From NCBI RefSeq assembly GCF_016756615.1, contig NZ_AP023262.1, positions 3,969,501 through 4,033,500 of the forward strand: 64,000 nucleotides of DNA, in the 5' to 3' direction. The number at the start of each line of letters is the position of its first letter. Position 1 is the first letter of the stretch. The position numbers and the translations under genes are program-made. Positions 8,223-17,357 of this stretch are shown here, in pieces. The DNA comes from Mesorhizobium sp. L-8-3 (GTDB lineage: Bacteria; Pseudomonadota; Alphaproteobacteria; Rhizobiales; Rhizobiaceae). A model generated the notes under the pieces. That model made no database searches. It saw only the letters and a program-made list of their open reading frames with translations, and was not told the DNA's origin.

Positions 8223-9458
8223 ATGGCCGACCGGCAACCAGCACGACAGGGGAAAGCGCGGCTCTGGCGCAACGCAAGGCTCGCGACGCTCGCCGAAGGC
8301 CGGGAGGGGCTTGGCCTTGTCGAGAAAGGCGCGGTGGCAGCCGTCGACGGCCGCATCGTCCATGCGGGGCCCGAAGCCGACGTTCCTTCCGGCTTCGCCG
8401 CCGGCGCCGATGTCGTCGATTGCGGCGGCCGCTGGATCACGCCCGGCCTGATCGACTGCCACACACATCTGGTCCATGCCGGCAATCGCGCCAACGAATT
8501 TGAGATGCGGCTGGCCGGTGCCACCTATGAAGAGGTGGCCAAGGCCGGCGGCGGCATCGTCTCGTCCGTCAGGGCGCTGCGTGCAGCGAGCGAGGACGAT
8601 CTCGTCGATCAAACCCTGCCACGGCTCGACGCGCTGATCGCGGAGGGCGTCACCACGATCGAGATCAAGTCCGGCTACGGCCTCGAACTCGACAGCGAGA
8701 TGAAATCGCTGAAGGCCGCGCGTCGCCTGGGCGAGGTGCGGCCGGTCGGCGTGCGCACCACCTTCCTCGGCGCCCATGCCCTGCCGCCGGAAGCCGGCGG
8801 CGGCCGCGACGCCTACATCGCCAAGGTGGCCGGGGAGATGCTGCCGAAGATCGCCTCGCTCGGCCTTGCCGACGCCGTCGACGGTTTCTGCGAAGGGATC
8901 GCCTTCTCGCCGGAACAGATCGCGCGCGTCTTCGAAGCTGCCGTGGCGCTCGGCCTGCCGGTCAAGCTCCACGCCGACCAGCTTTCGAACCTCGGCGGCG
9001 CAGCGCTGGCGGCTCGTTTCGGCGCGCTGTCGGCCGACCACCTCGAATACACCGACGAGGAAGGCGCCCAGGCCATGGCGAGGGCAGGGACCGTGGCGGT
9101 CATCCTGCCCGGCGCCTACTATTTCATCCGTGAGACGAAGAAGCCCGCGATCCATCTCTTCCGCCGGCATGGCGTGAAGATGGCGGTCGCGACCGACTGC
9201 AACCCGGGCACGTCGCCGCTCACCTCGCTGCTGCTCACCATGAACATGGCCGCGACGCTGTTCGGCATGACGGTCGAGGAATGCCTGGCGGGCACCACGC
9301 GCGAGGCCGCCCGCGCGCTTGGCCTGTCCGCGGAGACCGGGACGCTCGAACCCGGAAAATGGGCCGATCTTGCCGTCTGGGACGTCGAACGCCCGGCCGA
9401 GCTCGTCTACCGCATGGGCTTCAACCCGCTTCACGCTCGCATCTGGAGAGGCTTGTGA
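8223..9458 (+). CDS. hutI: imidazolonepropionase
   Basis: Cytoplasmic amidohydrolase that hydrolyses 4-imidazolone-5-propionate to N-formimino-L-glutamate, the third step of histidine degradation. 411 residues from the ATG at 8223, which follows AATGGAGGCAAG. Metal-binding HxH is in GLIDCHTHLVHAG, further active-site blocks are KSGYGLE, KLHADQLSN and TDCNPGTSP. An in-frame ATG at 8184 lies inside the palindromic operator and lacks a good ribosome site, so it was not used. First gene of hutI-hutH-hutG-hutU-hutD; its stop overlaps the hutH start. Confidence 0.93.
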   Translation: MADRQPARQGKARLWRNARLATLAEGREGLGLVEKGAVAAVDGRIVHAGPEADVPSGFAAGADVVDCGGRWITPGLIDCHTHLVHAGNRANEFEMRLAGATYEEVAKAGGGIVSSVRALRAASEDDLVDQTLPRLDALIAEGVTTIEIKSGYGLELDSEMKSLKAARRLGEVRPVGVRTTFLGAHALPPEAGGGRDAYIAKVAGEMLPKIASLGLADAVDGFCEGIAFSPEQIARVFEAAVALGLPVKLHADQLSNLGGAALAARFGALSADHLEYTDEEGAQAMARAGTVAVILPGAYYFIRETKKPAIHLFRRHGVKMAVATDCNPGTSPLTSLLLTMNMAATLFGMTVEECLAGTTREAARALGLSAETGTLEPGKWADLAVWDVERPAELVYRMGFNPLHARIWRGL

Positions 9459-10999
9459 CCGAACTTGTGCTGAATCCCGGAAACGCCACGCTTGCCGACT
9501 GGCGGGAGATCTATCGCGGTGCGACGCTGAAGCTCGACCCGGCCTGCCGGCCGAAGATCGCCGCAAGTGCCGCGGCCGTCGCGCGCATCGTGGCGAAGGG
9601 CGAGCCCGTCTACGGCATCAACACCGGCTTCGGCAAGCTCGCCAGCGTGCGCATCCCCGCCCACGATCTCGAAGCGCTGCAGAAGAACATCGTGCTGTCC
9701 CACGCCGCTGGCGTCGGCGAGGCGATGCCGATCGCCGTGACGCGGCTGATGATGGCGCTGAAGCTCGGGAGCCTCGCCCAGGGCGCCTCCGGCGTGCGCC
9801 AGGAGACCGTCGATCTGCTGGAAGCGATGCTGGCGGCCAATGTCGTGCCCGTGGTGCCCGCCCAGGGCTCGGTCGGCGCGTCGGGCGATCTGGCGCCGCT
9901 TTCTCATATGACGGCGGCGATGATCGGCGTCGGCGACTGCCACACGCCGCACGGCATCGTGCCGGCCAAGGTCGCCTTCGTCGCGGCCGGGCTCGAACCG
10001 GTGACGCTGCATGCCAAGGAAGGGCTGGCGCTGCTCAACGGCACGCAGTTCTCCACGGCCTATGCGCTGGCCGGCCTGTTCGAGGCCGAGCTGCTCTTCA
10101 AATCGGCGCTGGTCACAGGCGCCTTGTCCACCGACGCGGCGCGAGGGTCGGATGCGCCGTTCGACCCGCGCATCCATCTCCTGCGCAGGCATCGCGGCCA
10201 GATCGAGACCGCCGATGCCCTGCGCAAGCTGATGGCCGGCAGCGCGATCCGCGAATCGCATCGGGTCGGGGATGAGCGCGTGCAGGACCCATACTGCCTG
10301 CGCTGCCAGCCGCAGGTGATGGGAGCAGCCCTCGACGTGTTGCGCAAGGCAGCCGAGATGCTTCAGACCGAGGCGAACGGCGTCACCGACAATCCGCTGA
10401 TCTTCGCCGAGGACGACACCGCGCTGTCGGGCGGGAATTTTCATGCCGAGCCGGTGGCCTTCGCCGCCGACATGATCGCGCTGGCCGTCTGCGAGATCGG
10501 GTCGCTGGCGGAACGCCGCATCGCCATGCTGGTCGACCCCGCGCTGTCGGGCATGCCGGCCTTCCTCACGCCCAAACCGGGCCTGAATTCGGGTTTCATG
10601 ATCCCGCAGGTGACGGCCGCCGCGCTGGTGTCGGAGAACAAGCAGAAAGCCTATCCGGCGAGCGTCGATTCCATTCCGACCTCGGCCAATCAGGAAGACC
10701 ATGTCTCCATGGCTGCCCACGGAGCGCGCCGGCTCATCGGCATGGCCGAGAATGCCGCGGCCGTACTCGGCATCGAGCTTCTGGCGGCCGCGCAGGGCTG
10801 CGACTTCCACAAGCCGCTGGCGTCGAGCGCGCCGCTGGAAGCCGTGCGCACCCTGCTGCGCGCGCAGGTCCCGCATCTCGACGACGACCGCCATTTCCAT
10901 CCCGACATGGAAAAGGCGATCGCGCTGGTGCGAAACGGCGCGGTCGTTGAAGCGTCCGGCGGCGTCGAGCTGCCGACGATCTCTGGGAGCGTGGCGTGA
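9455..10999 (+). CDS. hutH: histidine ammonia-lyase
   Basis: Catalyses non-oxidative deamination of L-histidine to urocanate, the first step of the pathway. The GTG at 9455 overlaps the hutI stop (GTGA), giving 514 residues, the normal length. The A-S-G triad that cyclises into the MIO electrophile is at residues 142-144 in VGASGDLAPLSHM. Other conserved blocks are YGINTGFGK, NGTQFSTAYAL, QDPYCLRCQPQ and NFHAEPVAFAADM. Translational coupling to hutI is likely. Between hutH and hutG lies a 253-bp gap holding a RIME-like repeat. Confidence 0.95.
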   Translation: MTELVLNPGNATLADWREIYRGATLKLDPACRPKIAASAAAVARIVAKGEPVYGINTGFGKLASVRIPAHDLEALQKNIVLSHAAGVGEAMPIAVTRLMMALKLGSLAQGASGVRQETVDLLEAMLAANVVPVVPAQGSVGASGDLAPLSHMTAAMIGVGDCHTPHGIVPAKVAFVAAGLEPVTLHAKEGLALLNGTQFSTAYALAGLFEAELLFKSALVTGALSTDAARGSDAPFDPRIHLLRRHRGQIETADALRKLMAGSAIRESHRVGDERVQDPYCLRCQPQVMGAALDVLRKAAEMLQTEANGVTDNPLIFAEDDTALSGGNFHAEPVAFAADMIALAVCEIGSLAERRIAMLVDPALSGMPAFLTPKPGLNSGFMIPQVTAAALVSENKQKAYPASVDSIPTSANQEDHVSMAAHGARRLIGMAENAAAVLGIELLAAAQGCDFHKPLASSAPLEAVRTLLRAQVPHLDDDRHFHPDMEKAIALVRNGAVVEASGGVELPTISGSVA

Positions 11000-11032
11000 T
11001 GGCGATCGCCACATCCGGCACGCGCGGCATTG

Positions 11033-11193
11033 CCCCTCATCCGGCTGCCGCCACCTTCTCCCCGCAAGCGGGGAGAAGACCGCCTGCCGCGATGACAGCG
11101 CTCGTTCTGCGGCCTCAACGATTGGCGAAATCATTGAAGACATCGGCCTTCTCCCCGCTTGCGGGGAGAAGGTGCCGGCAGGCGGATGAGGGG
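11033..11193. repeat. RIME-like intergenic repeat between hutH and hutG
   Basis: A 161-bp element with imperfect terminal inverted repeats of about 46 bp (three mismatches). It begins CCCCTCATCCGG, ends GGATGAGGGG, and each arm holds the hairpin CTTCTCCCCGC...GCGGGGAGAAG. The architecture is that of rhizobial intergenic mosaic elements, non-autonomous repeats scattered through these genomes. Sitting inside an operon, it would form strong hairpins in the hut mRNA and could reduce expression of hutG, hutU and hutD or alter mRNA decay. Confidence 0.8.
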
Positions 11194-11252
11194 CGGGGCC
11201 GAGCGTCAATCGTCTTAACGTCCTCGTCTCAGGCGAGCCAGGGAGCCCCCCA

Positions 11253-12089
11253 ATGACCACCCCCTCCTGGCTCACGGTTACCCGAGGCGAGGCGCCGCTT
11301 CTCGTCAGCATTCCGCACACCGGGACCGATCTCGCCGGTCTCGAAGACCGGCTCGTCTCGCCATGGCTCGGGCGCCGCGATGCCGACTGGTGGATCGACC
11401 GTCTCTACGACTTCGCCGCCGGACTCGGCGCGACCGTTGTCCACACCGCGATTTCGCGCACCGTGATCGACGTCAACCGCGACCCATCCGGCGTCTCGCT
11501 TTATCCCGGCCAGGCCACCACGACGCTTTGCCCGACCGACACCTTCGACGGCGATCCGCTCTACAGGCCGGACGAGGAACCCCGCGCCGAGGAGATCGCC
11601 GAACGGCGCGAGCGCTATTTCGATCCCTATCACGCCGCACTGCGCGACGAACTTGCACGGTTGCGCAAGAGCCATCCATCGGTGGTTCTGTACGACTGCC
11701 ATTCCATCCGCTCCGTACTGCCGCGGCTGTTCGAGGGCAGGCTGCCTGTCTTCAATCTCGGCACCAATAGCGGCGCGAGCACCGATCCCGAACTGCGGGA
11801 CCGCGTGGTCGACATCCTCGCCGCGAGCGGCGAGAGCTTTGTGGTCGACGGGCGCTTCAAGGGCGGCTGGATCACGCGACATCACGGCCGACCGGCCGAC
11901 GGCGTCCATGCGCTGCAGATGGAACTGGCCAATCGCGGCTATCTGCGCGAGCCGGAAGGCAAGGGAACACCGCAGACCTGGCCGGTGCCCTACGATCCTG
12001 ATTTTGCGGCGCCGATCCGCCGCTGGCTTACCGACATCCTCGAAACCGCGCTGCGCTGGGCGACAGCCTCTGCCGGAAGGAAATCCTGA
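11253..12089 (+). CDS. hutG: N-formylglutamate deformylase (amidohydrolase)
   Basis: Hydrolyses N-formyl-L-glutamate to glutamate and formate. 278 residues of the FGase family; conserved stretches include VSIPHTGTDL, RRDADWWIDRLYDF, DVNRDPSG and VVLYDCHSI, with candidate Zn ligands in the PHTG and DCHSI regions. GGGAG precedes the ATG. Its presence implies the five-step route through formylglutamate, which needs a formiminoglutamate deiminase (hutF) encoded elsewhere; the known alternative, arginase-like HutG, is not what is seen here. The stop shares one base with the hutU start. Confidence 0.9.
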   Translation: MTTPSWLTVTRGEAPLLVSIPHTGTDLAGLEDRLVSPWLGRRDADWWIDRLYDFAAGLGATVVHTAISRTVIDVNRDPSGVSLYPGQATTTLCPTDTFDGDPLYRPDEEPRAEEIAERRERYFDPYHAALRDELARLRKSHPSVVLYDCHSIRSVLPRLFEGRLPVFNLGTNSGASTDPELRDRVVDILAASGESFVVDGRFKGGWITRHHGRPADGVHALQMELANRGYLREPEGKGTPQTWPVPYDPDFAAPIRRWLTDILETALRWATASAGRKS

Positions 12090-13765
12090 TGACCCGACAT
12101 ACCCGCATCGACAACGCCCGCGTGATCCGTGCCCCGCACGGCACCGAGCTTTCGGCCAAGAGCTGGCTGACGGAAGCGCCGCTGCGCATGCTGATGAACA
12201 ATCTCGATCCGGGCGTCGCCGAAAAGCCGGGCGAACTGGTGGTCTATGGCGGCATCGGCCGCGCTGCCCGCGACTGGGAGAGCTTCGATCGCATCGTCGG
12301 TGCGCTCAAGACGCTCGAAAACGACGAGACACTGCTGGTGCAGTCCGGCAAGCCGGTCGGCGTCTTCCGCACCCATGCCGACGCGCCGCGGGTGCTGCTC
12401 GCGAATTCCAATCTCGTGCCGCATTGGGCGACCTGGGACCACTTCAACGCCCTCGATAAGAAGGGCCTCATGATGTACGGCCAGATGACGGCCGGCTCGT
12501 GGATCTATATCGGCTCGCAGGGCATCGTTCAGGGCACCTACGAGACCTTCGTGGAACTCGGCCGCCAGCACTATGGCGGCGACCTGTCCGGCCGCTGGAT
12601 CCTGACCGCCGGCCTCGGCGGCATGGGCGGCGCACAGCCGCTCGCCGCGACCATGGCCGGCGCGTCCTGCCTTGCCGTCGAATGCCAGCCGAGCCGCATC
12701 GAGATGCGCCTGAAGACCGGCTATGTCGATGTCGAGGCCAAGGATCTCGACGAGGCGCTCGCCATCATCGACCGCTCGGTCAGGGAGAAGAAGGCCGTGT
12801 CCGTCGCGCTGCTCGGCAATGCGGCCGACATCTTCCCGGAACTGGTGCGGCGCGGCGTCCGCCCTGATGCCGTCACCGACCAGACCTCCGCGCATGACCC
12901 CGTCAACGGCTATCTGCCCAAAGGCTGGACAGTGGCGGAATGGGAGGAGAAGCGCGAGCGTGACCCCAAGGCCGTCGAGAAGGCGGCTCGTTCGTCCATG
13001 GCGACCCATGTGAAGGCCATGCTCGACTTCCATCGCATGGGCGTGCCGACCGTCGACTACGGCAACAATATCCGCCAGATGGCGAAGGACGAAGGCGTCG
13101 ACGACGCATTCGACTTCCCAGGTTTCGTGCCGGCCTATATCCGTCCGCTGTTCTGCCGCGGCATCGGTCCGTTCCGCTGGGCGGCTCTATCCGGCGACCC
13201 CGAGGACATCTTCCGCACCGACGCCAAGGTCAAGGAGCTGACGCCGGGCAACCGTCACCTTCACAACTGGCTGGACATGGCGCAGAAGCGCATCAAGTTC
13301 CAGGGCCTGCCAGCGCGCATCTGCTGGGTCGGCCTCGGCGATCGCCACCGGCTCGGCCTCGCCTTCAACGAGATGGTGGCCAGGGGCGAACTGAAGGCGC
13401 CGGTCGTGATCGGCCGCGACCATCTGGACTCCGGCTCCGTCGCCTCGCCCAATCGCGAGACCGAGGCCATGAAGGACGGCTCGGACGCGGTGTCCGACTG
13501 GCCGCTGCTCAACGCCCTGCTCAACACCGCGTCGGGCGCGACCTGGGTTTCGCTGCATCACGGCGGCGGCGTCGGCATGGGCTACTCGCAGCATTCGGGC
13601 ATGGTCGTCGTCTGCGACGGCACGGCCGAAGCCGCGCGGCGACTGGAACGGGTGCTCTGGAACGACCCCGCCACCGGCGTGATGCGTCATGCCGATGCCG
13701 GCTACGACATTGCCATCGACTGCGCGCGCGAGCACGGGCTGAACCTGCCCGGCATCCTCGGCTGA
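12089..13765 (+). CDS. hutU: urocanate hydratase (urocanase)
   Basis: NAD-dependent hydration of urocanate to imidazolonepropionate, the second step of histidine degradation. 558 residues, the usual length. Conserved regions are LRMLMNNLDPGVAEKP near the N-terminus, the GGLGGMGGAQPLA NAD-binding loop (about 170-185), the active-site-type CRGIGPFRWAALSGDP and the C-terminal HHGGGVGMGYSQHSG. The start overlaps hutG as TGATG, so translation is coupled. The operon continues to hutD after a 195-bp gap with no clear terminator. Confidence 0.95.
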   Translation: MTRHTRIDNARVIRAPHGTELSAKSWLTEAPLRMLMNNLDPGVAEKPGELVVYGGIGRAARDWESFDRIVGALKTLENDETLLVQSGKPVGVFRTHADAPRVLLANSNLVPHWATWDHFNALDKKGLMMYGQMTAGSWIYIGSQGIVQGTYETFVELGRQHYGGDLSGRWILTAGLGGMGGAQPLAATMAGASCLAVECQPSRIEMRLKTGYVDVEAKDLDEALAIIDRSVREKKAVSVALLGNAADIFPELVRRGVRPDAVTDQTSAHDPVNGYLPKGWTVAEWEEKRERDPKAVEKAARSSMATHVKAMLDFHRMGVPTVDYGNNIRQMAKDEGVDDAFDFPGFVPAYIRPLFCRGIGPFRWAALSGDPEDIFRTDAKVKELTPGNRHLHNWLDMAQKRIKFQGLPARICWVGLGDRHRLGLAFNEMVARGELKAPVVIGRDHLDSGSVASPNRETEAMKDGSDAVSDWPLLNALLNTASGATWVSLHHGGGVGMGYSQHSGMVVVCDGTAEAARRLERVLWNDPATGVMRHADAGYDIAIDCAREHGLNLPGILG

Positions 13766-13960
13766 ACCGTCCCTCCCGACACTGTGCAGCGGTCTCGGGA
13801 AAGAGGACATGCGCTCAATCAAGACCTGCAGTGTCGCGTGGATCCTTGTTCACGCGGCACGCCGCAGGCCCGACGGAAGAGCACCGATGCGGCTTCGGCC
13901 CCTCGTCCGGAAGGGTGGGGCCCAAGGATCGGATCTTTCACGAGACGGAGGACCTGACCG

Positions 13961-14548
13961 ATGCGTATCCTGCGCGTCGCCGACCACAAGACGATGCCGT
14001 GGAAGAACGGCGGCGGGGTAACGACGGAGATCGCGGTGTTTCCGCCGGATGCCGGGCTCGACGATTTCCTGTGGCGGGTGAGCACCGCCCGCGTCGAGCA
14101 GAACGGTCCGTTCTCGACCTTTCACGGCGTCGACCGGTCGCTCTCGATCTTGGAGGGGAACGGCATCGTCCTGCAGGTCGAGGGGAGACTGCCGTCCGGC
14201 ATGACCCGCGGCGACGAGCCGTTGGCCTTTCCGGCCGACGTGCCGACGGAGGCGACCCTGATCGCAGGCCCGGTCACCGACCTCAATGTGATGACGCGAC
14301 GCGGCGCGTTCGAGAGCGCCGTGGAGTTCGTCAAGGTCGGCCGAAAGCTGTCGCTTCCGGCGGCCGACGAAGTGACGCTTCTCATTGTCGACGGCAAGGG
14401 ACTCCAGGTCACCTTCGCCGGCGAGAAGACCTCGCTCGATCGCGGCGACGTCGTGATGCTGGAACCGGGCGACGCGGCCGTGGTTTCCGCGAGACCGGCA
14501 AGCTATATGGTCGCGGTGACGATCGTCGCGGTCGACCCATCGACCTAG
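13961..14548 (+). CDS. hutD: HutD family protein
   Basis: A 195-residue cupin-like HutD protein. The N-terminal MPWKNGGGVTTEIAVFP and the block DDFLWRVSTARVEQNGPFSTF are family hallmarks. HutD is found with hut genes and is thought to limit or tune hut expression through urocanate, but its biochemistry is not settled. It follows hutU by 195 bp; GGAGG lies about 10 bp before the ATG. No catalytic residues can be assigned. Its position supports membership of the same regulon. Confidence 0.85.
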   Translation: MRILRVADHKTMPWKNGGGVTTEIAVFPPDAGLDDFLWRVSTARVEQNGPFSTFHGVDRSLSILEGNGIVLQVEGRLPSGMTRGDEPLAFPADVPTEATLIAGPVTDLNVMTRRGAFESAVEFVKVGRKLSLPAADEVTLLIVDGKGLQVTFAGEKTSLDRGDVVMLEPGDAAVVSARPASYMVAVTIVAVDPST

Positions 14549-14646
14549 GATGCCGGACGCCCGGCGGCGGAGCTTGCGCATGGGTGCCGGGCGATGCTTA
14601 TCGTTGTGTGCGTGGGCGTTCCGCGCGCATGGCGAAAGGTATCCGC

Positions 14647-15162
14647 ATGGCGGCGAACAGCTTGCCAGGTCCCGACCCCATCATCATCCGTCCCGCCGTG
14701 CCCGACGATGCCGAAGCCGTTCACGCGGCGATCGTCAAGATGGCCGGCGGAGCGGCCGACCGCATCGGCAGCGCGCCGGAGGATTTGCGGCGCCACGGTC
14801 TCGGACCACATAAGGCCTTTTCCGGGCTGATCGCGGAGATCGGCGGGGAATTCGCGGGGATGTGCCTGTATTTCCCGAGCTTTTCGACCTGGCGCGGCAC
14901 ATCGGGCGTCTATGTCCAGGACTTGTTCGTGGAGCCGCGCTTTCGCGGGCGCAATATCGGCGAAAGGCTCATCCGCCGGCTCGCCTCGCTGACGCGAGAA
15001 CAGGGCGGGACCTATCTGCGGCTCGCCGTCGATGTCGACAACGTGTCGGCGCAGGCCTTCTACGAGAGGCTCGGCATCGTCCGTTATCCGGCCGACCGCA
15101 TTCACGCCGCCTATGACGATGCCTTTCAGGCCCTGTGCGAGCGCGGCGGTGAGCTGCCCTGA
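14647..15162 (+). CDS. GNAT family N-acetyltransferase
   Basis: A cytoplasmic acetyltransferase of the GNAT fold, 171 residues. The acetyl-CoA binding motif is in FVEPRFRGRNIGERLIRRL (the RGRNIG turn), and the C-terminal NVSAQAFYERLG is the usual last motif. Two in-frame ATGs are possible: 14629 and 14647. The second is preserved here because GAAAGG lies about seven bases ahead. The substrate is unknown; related proteins acetylate diamines or protein termini. It converges tail-to-tail with the next gene, 10 bp away. Confidence 0.8.
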   Translation: MAANSLPGPDPIIIRPAVPDDAEAVHAAIVKMAGGAADRIGSAPEDLRRHGLGPHKAFSGLIAEIGGEFAGMCLYFPSFSTWRGTSGVYVQDLFVEPRFRGRNIGERLIRRLASLTREQGGTYLRLAVDVDNVSAQAFYERLGIVRYPADRIHAAYDDAFQALCERGGELP

Positions 15163-15172
15163 AGAGCTTTGC

Positions 15173-17134
15173 TCAGAAATAGCCGCCGCCACCGGCGACG
15201 AGGTTGCCGCGCGCCTCCGGGAAGAAACGCTTCGCGCCTCGCTGCGTGCCGAACATCATGTCGTACTGCAGCAGCCGGTAGTCGCTGACGAGAGGATCGA
15301 TCTGCCTGGCGCGGGCCCAGTCCGGAACCGCCTTGCCGTCCGGCTTCAGCAGCATGTTGCGGTCGATCACGCGGTAGCGCTCGTGCAACTCGCCCAGGAA
15401 GTCGGTGTAGTAGGGGTGCTGGATGCCGGCGGCTTTCAGCACCTGCATGGGAACGAAGGCCGGGCTGATCGTGCCGAGCTTCTTCACCTTGCCGGTCCGG
15501 TTCGACCAGATCACCAGCGGGGTCTCGTGCGTCCGCGCCATGTCCTTCGCCGGACCTTTGCGCGGTGCCACGAGATCCTTCATGAAGCCGGTCTCGACAT
15601 AGGCAGGGCCGAGCGGCGGCAGATGGTCGCCGAACAGCGCGATCACGGTCGGCCGCTCGCGCAACTCGGCCCACTGGATCAGCCGGGCCAGCCCCTTGTC
15701 GGCGTCGGAAGCGCCCTCGGCAAAGGTGAGGATGGATTCGCTGGTCTTGCGGCTGAGGCCGGGCGCCACGACGCTGTGGCTCACATCGGCATAGCGGTGC
15801 GGCTCGTAGGGACCGTGGCTCTGCAGGCTGACCGCGAAGAAGAAGAACGGCCGGTCGGTGGCGTCGGCCCGGCGGATGATCTCCTCGGTGAGTGCGGCGT
15901 CCGAGGCGAGCGGCCCGCGTTTGGCGAGCGGCAGCATGTTGTCCTCGGACAGGAACCGGTCGAAGCCGAAGGCGTCATAGACCGCGCCGCGGTTCCAGAA
16001 CCATGATGTATAGGGATGGATCGCCGTGGTCTGATAACCCTGGCCGCGGAAGAAGGTGGCCAGCGACGGCACCGGCGCGCGCACATATTGCTGATACGGG
16101 ATACTGCCATAGGGCAGGAAGGCGTTCGAGAACCCGGTCAGCGCCTCGAACTCGACATTGGCGGTCATGCCGCCGAATTCGGGCGAGAAGACATGGCCCG
16201 ACAGCATGGCGCGCGTGGTGGGGATCGGGTCGGGCCAGATCTTCACGCCGGGCAGGCGCTTCGGATCCCAGAAGGACTCGCTCATCACGATGATGACGTC
16301 GGGCTTTTCCTTCGGCAGCATGGCCGGTCCGCGCGGCGCCGCGCCGATGCGGTCGATCGCCTGCGGCGAATAGCCGGCCGGGGCGGGGACATGGGCCATC
16401 GGCACGTTGAGAGCGAAGGCGAGCGTGAAGCCGTTGACCGAGTAGTTCTCGCGCTGATCCCACATGACGGGGATGATCTGCAGCCGGTCCCGCGTCCATG
16501 AGAAGGTTGCGTAGTCCATGATCGACGCGAAGAACGCCAGCGTCGGCGCCGCCAGAGCGACCCGCATCAGCCGGCTGTTGAGCGGTAGCACCGGGAAACG
16601 GGCGCACCAGAAGCGCCAGGCGAAGACGAACATGCCGAGGGCCATCAGGGAGCCCGCGGCCATGGCGAGGCCGGTCAGCGGCCGCTCTCGCACCAGGAGC
16701 GGCATCAACTCGATGATCTGGCGATAATAGAGGAAGTCGGTCGGATAGAGCGGATCGCCGAGATAGTGGATCTTCTGCTGGCCGATCCAGGCGAGCAGCA
16801 ATAGCGCCGGCCCCATCACCAGCAGCGACTGGTAGCGTCGCCCGAGCAGGGCATCGAGCCCGAGCATCACCAGCAGGAAGAGCAGGACCGTCGTCCAACC
16901 TGGACGACTCGCGTCGCCGAAGAAGGTCAATGTCGACTGAAGCGAGCCACGCGCCATGAACTCGACCGCGAAGACGAGCGCCGCGGCAACGGTGACGGAA
17001 AGCAGTGCCGAGGCCGCGACGCGCAACAGCCAACTGTCGGTGATCGATTCCTGCCAGGGTGCGCCCTTCAAGGCGCGGATTTTCACGATGGGCCTGGCCA
17101 ATTCGATACCTCTGATACGCCGACCAACTGTCAT
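15173..17134 (-). CDS. LTA-synthase/sulfatase-family phosphoglycerol transferase, probably acting on cyclic glucan
   Basis: 653 residues. About five N-terminal transmembrane helices (to roughly residue 215) precede a periplasmic sulfatase-fold domain from ~280. Catalytic features match LtaS/OpgB-like enzymes: metal-binding E in VMSESFWDP, the nucleophile Thr in GGMTANVEFEALTG (about 324) and GDHLPPLG (about 502). Such enzymes move phosphoglycerol from phosphatidylglycerol to a glycan. Immediately downstream of ndvA, it is a good candidate for the activity assigned to CgmB in Sinorhizobium, though identity with cgmB is inference. The ATG at 17134 lies inside a Pho half-site; GTG at 17086 is a credible alternative start. 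Confidence 0.8.
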   Translation of the reverse strand: MTVGRRIRGIELARPIVKIRALKGAPWQESITDSWLLRVAASALLSVTVAAALVFAVEFMARGSLQSTLTFFGDASRPGWTTVLLFLLVMLGLDALLGRRYQSLLVMGPALLLLAWIGQQKIHYLGDPLYPTDFLYYRQIIELMPLLVRERPLTGLAMAAGSLMALGMFVFAWRFWCARFPVLPLNSRLMRVALAAPTLAFFASIMDYATFSWTRDRLQIIPVMWDQRENYSVNGFTLAFALNVPMAHVPAPAGYSPQAIDRIGAAPRGPAMLPKEKPDVIIVMSESFWDPKRLPGVKIWPDPIPTTRAMLSGHVFSPEFGGMTANVEFEALTGFSNAFLPYGSIPYQQYVRAPVPSLATFFRGQGYQTTAIHPYTSWFWNRGAVYDAFGFDRFLSEDNMLPLAKRGPLASDAALTEEIIRRADATDRPFFFFAVSLQSHGPYEPHRYADVSHSVVAPGLSRKTSESILTFAEGASDADKGLARLIQWAELRERPTVIALFGDHLPPLGPAYVETGFMKDLVAPRKGPAKDMARTHETPLVIWSNRTGKVKKLGTISPAFVPMQVLKAAGIQHPYYTDFLGELHERYRVIDRNMLLKPDGKAVPDWARARQIDPLVSDYRLLQYDMMFGTQRGAKRFFPEARGNLVAGGGGYF

Positions 17135-17167
17135 GCAGCCGTCATCAGGCTGTCATGCGCGTGTCAC
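17128..17167 (+). promoter_or_regulatory. four-site Pho box array over the transferase start
   Basis: Four heptamers CTGTCAT (17128), CCGTCAT (17139), CTGTCAT (17150) and GTGTCAC (17161) repeat at exactly 11 bp with 4-bp spacers, the geometry of PhoB binding to two dimer sites. They read on the plus strand, opposite to the transferase and ndvA, and the first overlaps the annotated ATG of the transferase. The natural reading is phosphate-dependent repression of that gene, or a plus-strand PhoB-driven transcript in the gap up to 17357. Confidence 0.65.
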
Positions 17168-17322
17168 TATTAACGCGCGACACGCGAAAAAGGATATGAA
17201 GGGGGGCGCTTTTTTTGACGAAAATTTCTGGTTGCGACAATTTGTACGGCTAAATATACCGTTATCCGGTGATTTCCGGTAAATGACTGAAACAATTACG
17301 TGATTTTGGAGGCGGATTGAGA

Positions 17323-17344
17323 GGCGGCCCAGCGGCGAGCCGCC
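17323..17344 (-). terminator. GC-rich hairpin after ndvA
   Basis: An inverted repeat GGCGGC/GCCGCC with a 10-base loop lies 14 bp beyond the ndvA stop. It could slow or end transcription between ndvA and the transferase gene. There is no U-run, so intrinsic termination is uncertain. Confidence 0.35.
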
Positions 17345-17357
17345 CCCGGGGCCCCTC

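Noticed and set aside
7839..9566. A 575-codon minus-strand frame ending in the GMC motif as one gene
   Set aside because: Only the last ~74 codons resemble a protein family; the rest is antisense to hutI.
13809..13960. Small ORF or regulatory RNA between hutU and hutD
   Set aside because: No ribosome site, no protein-like sequence and no clear fold; treated as a spacer.
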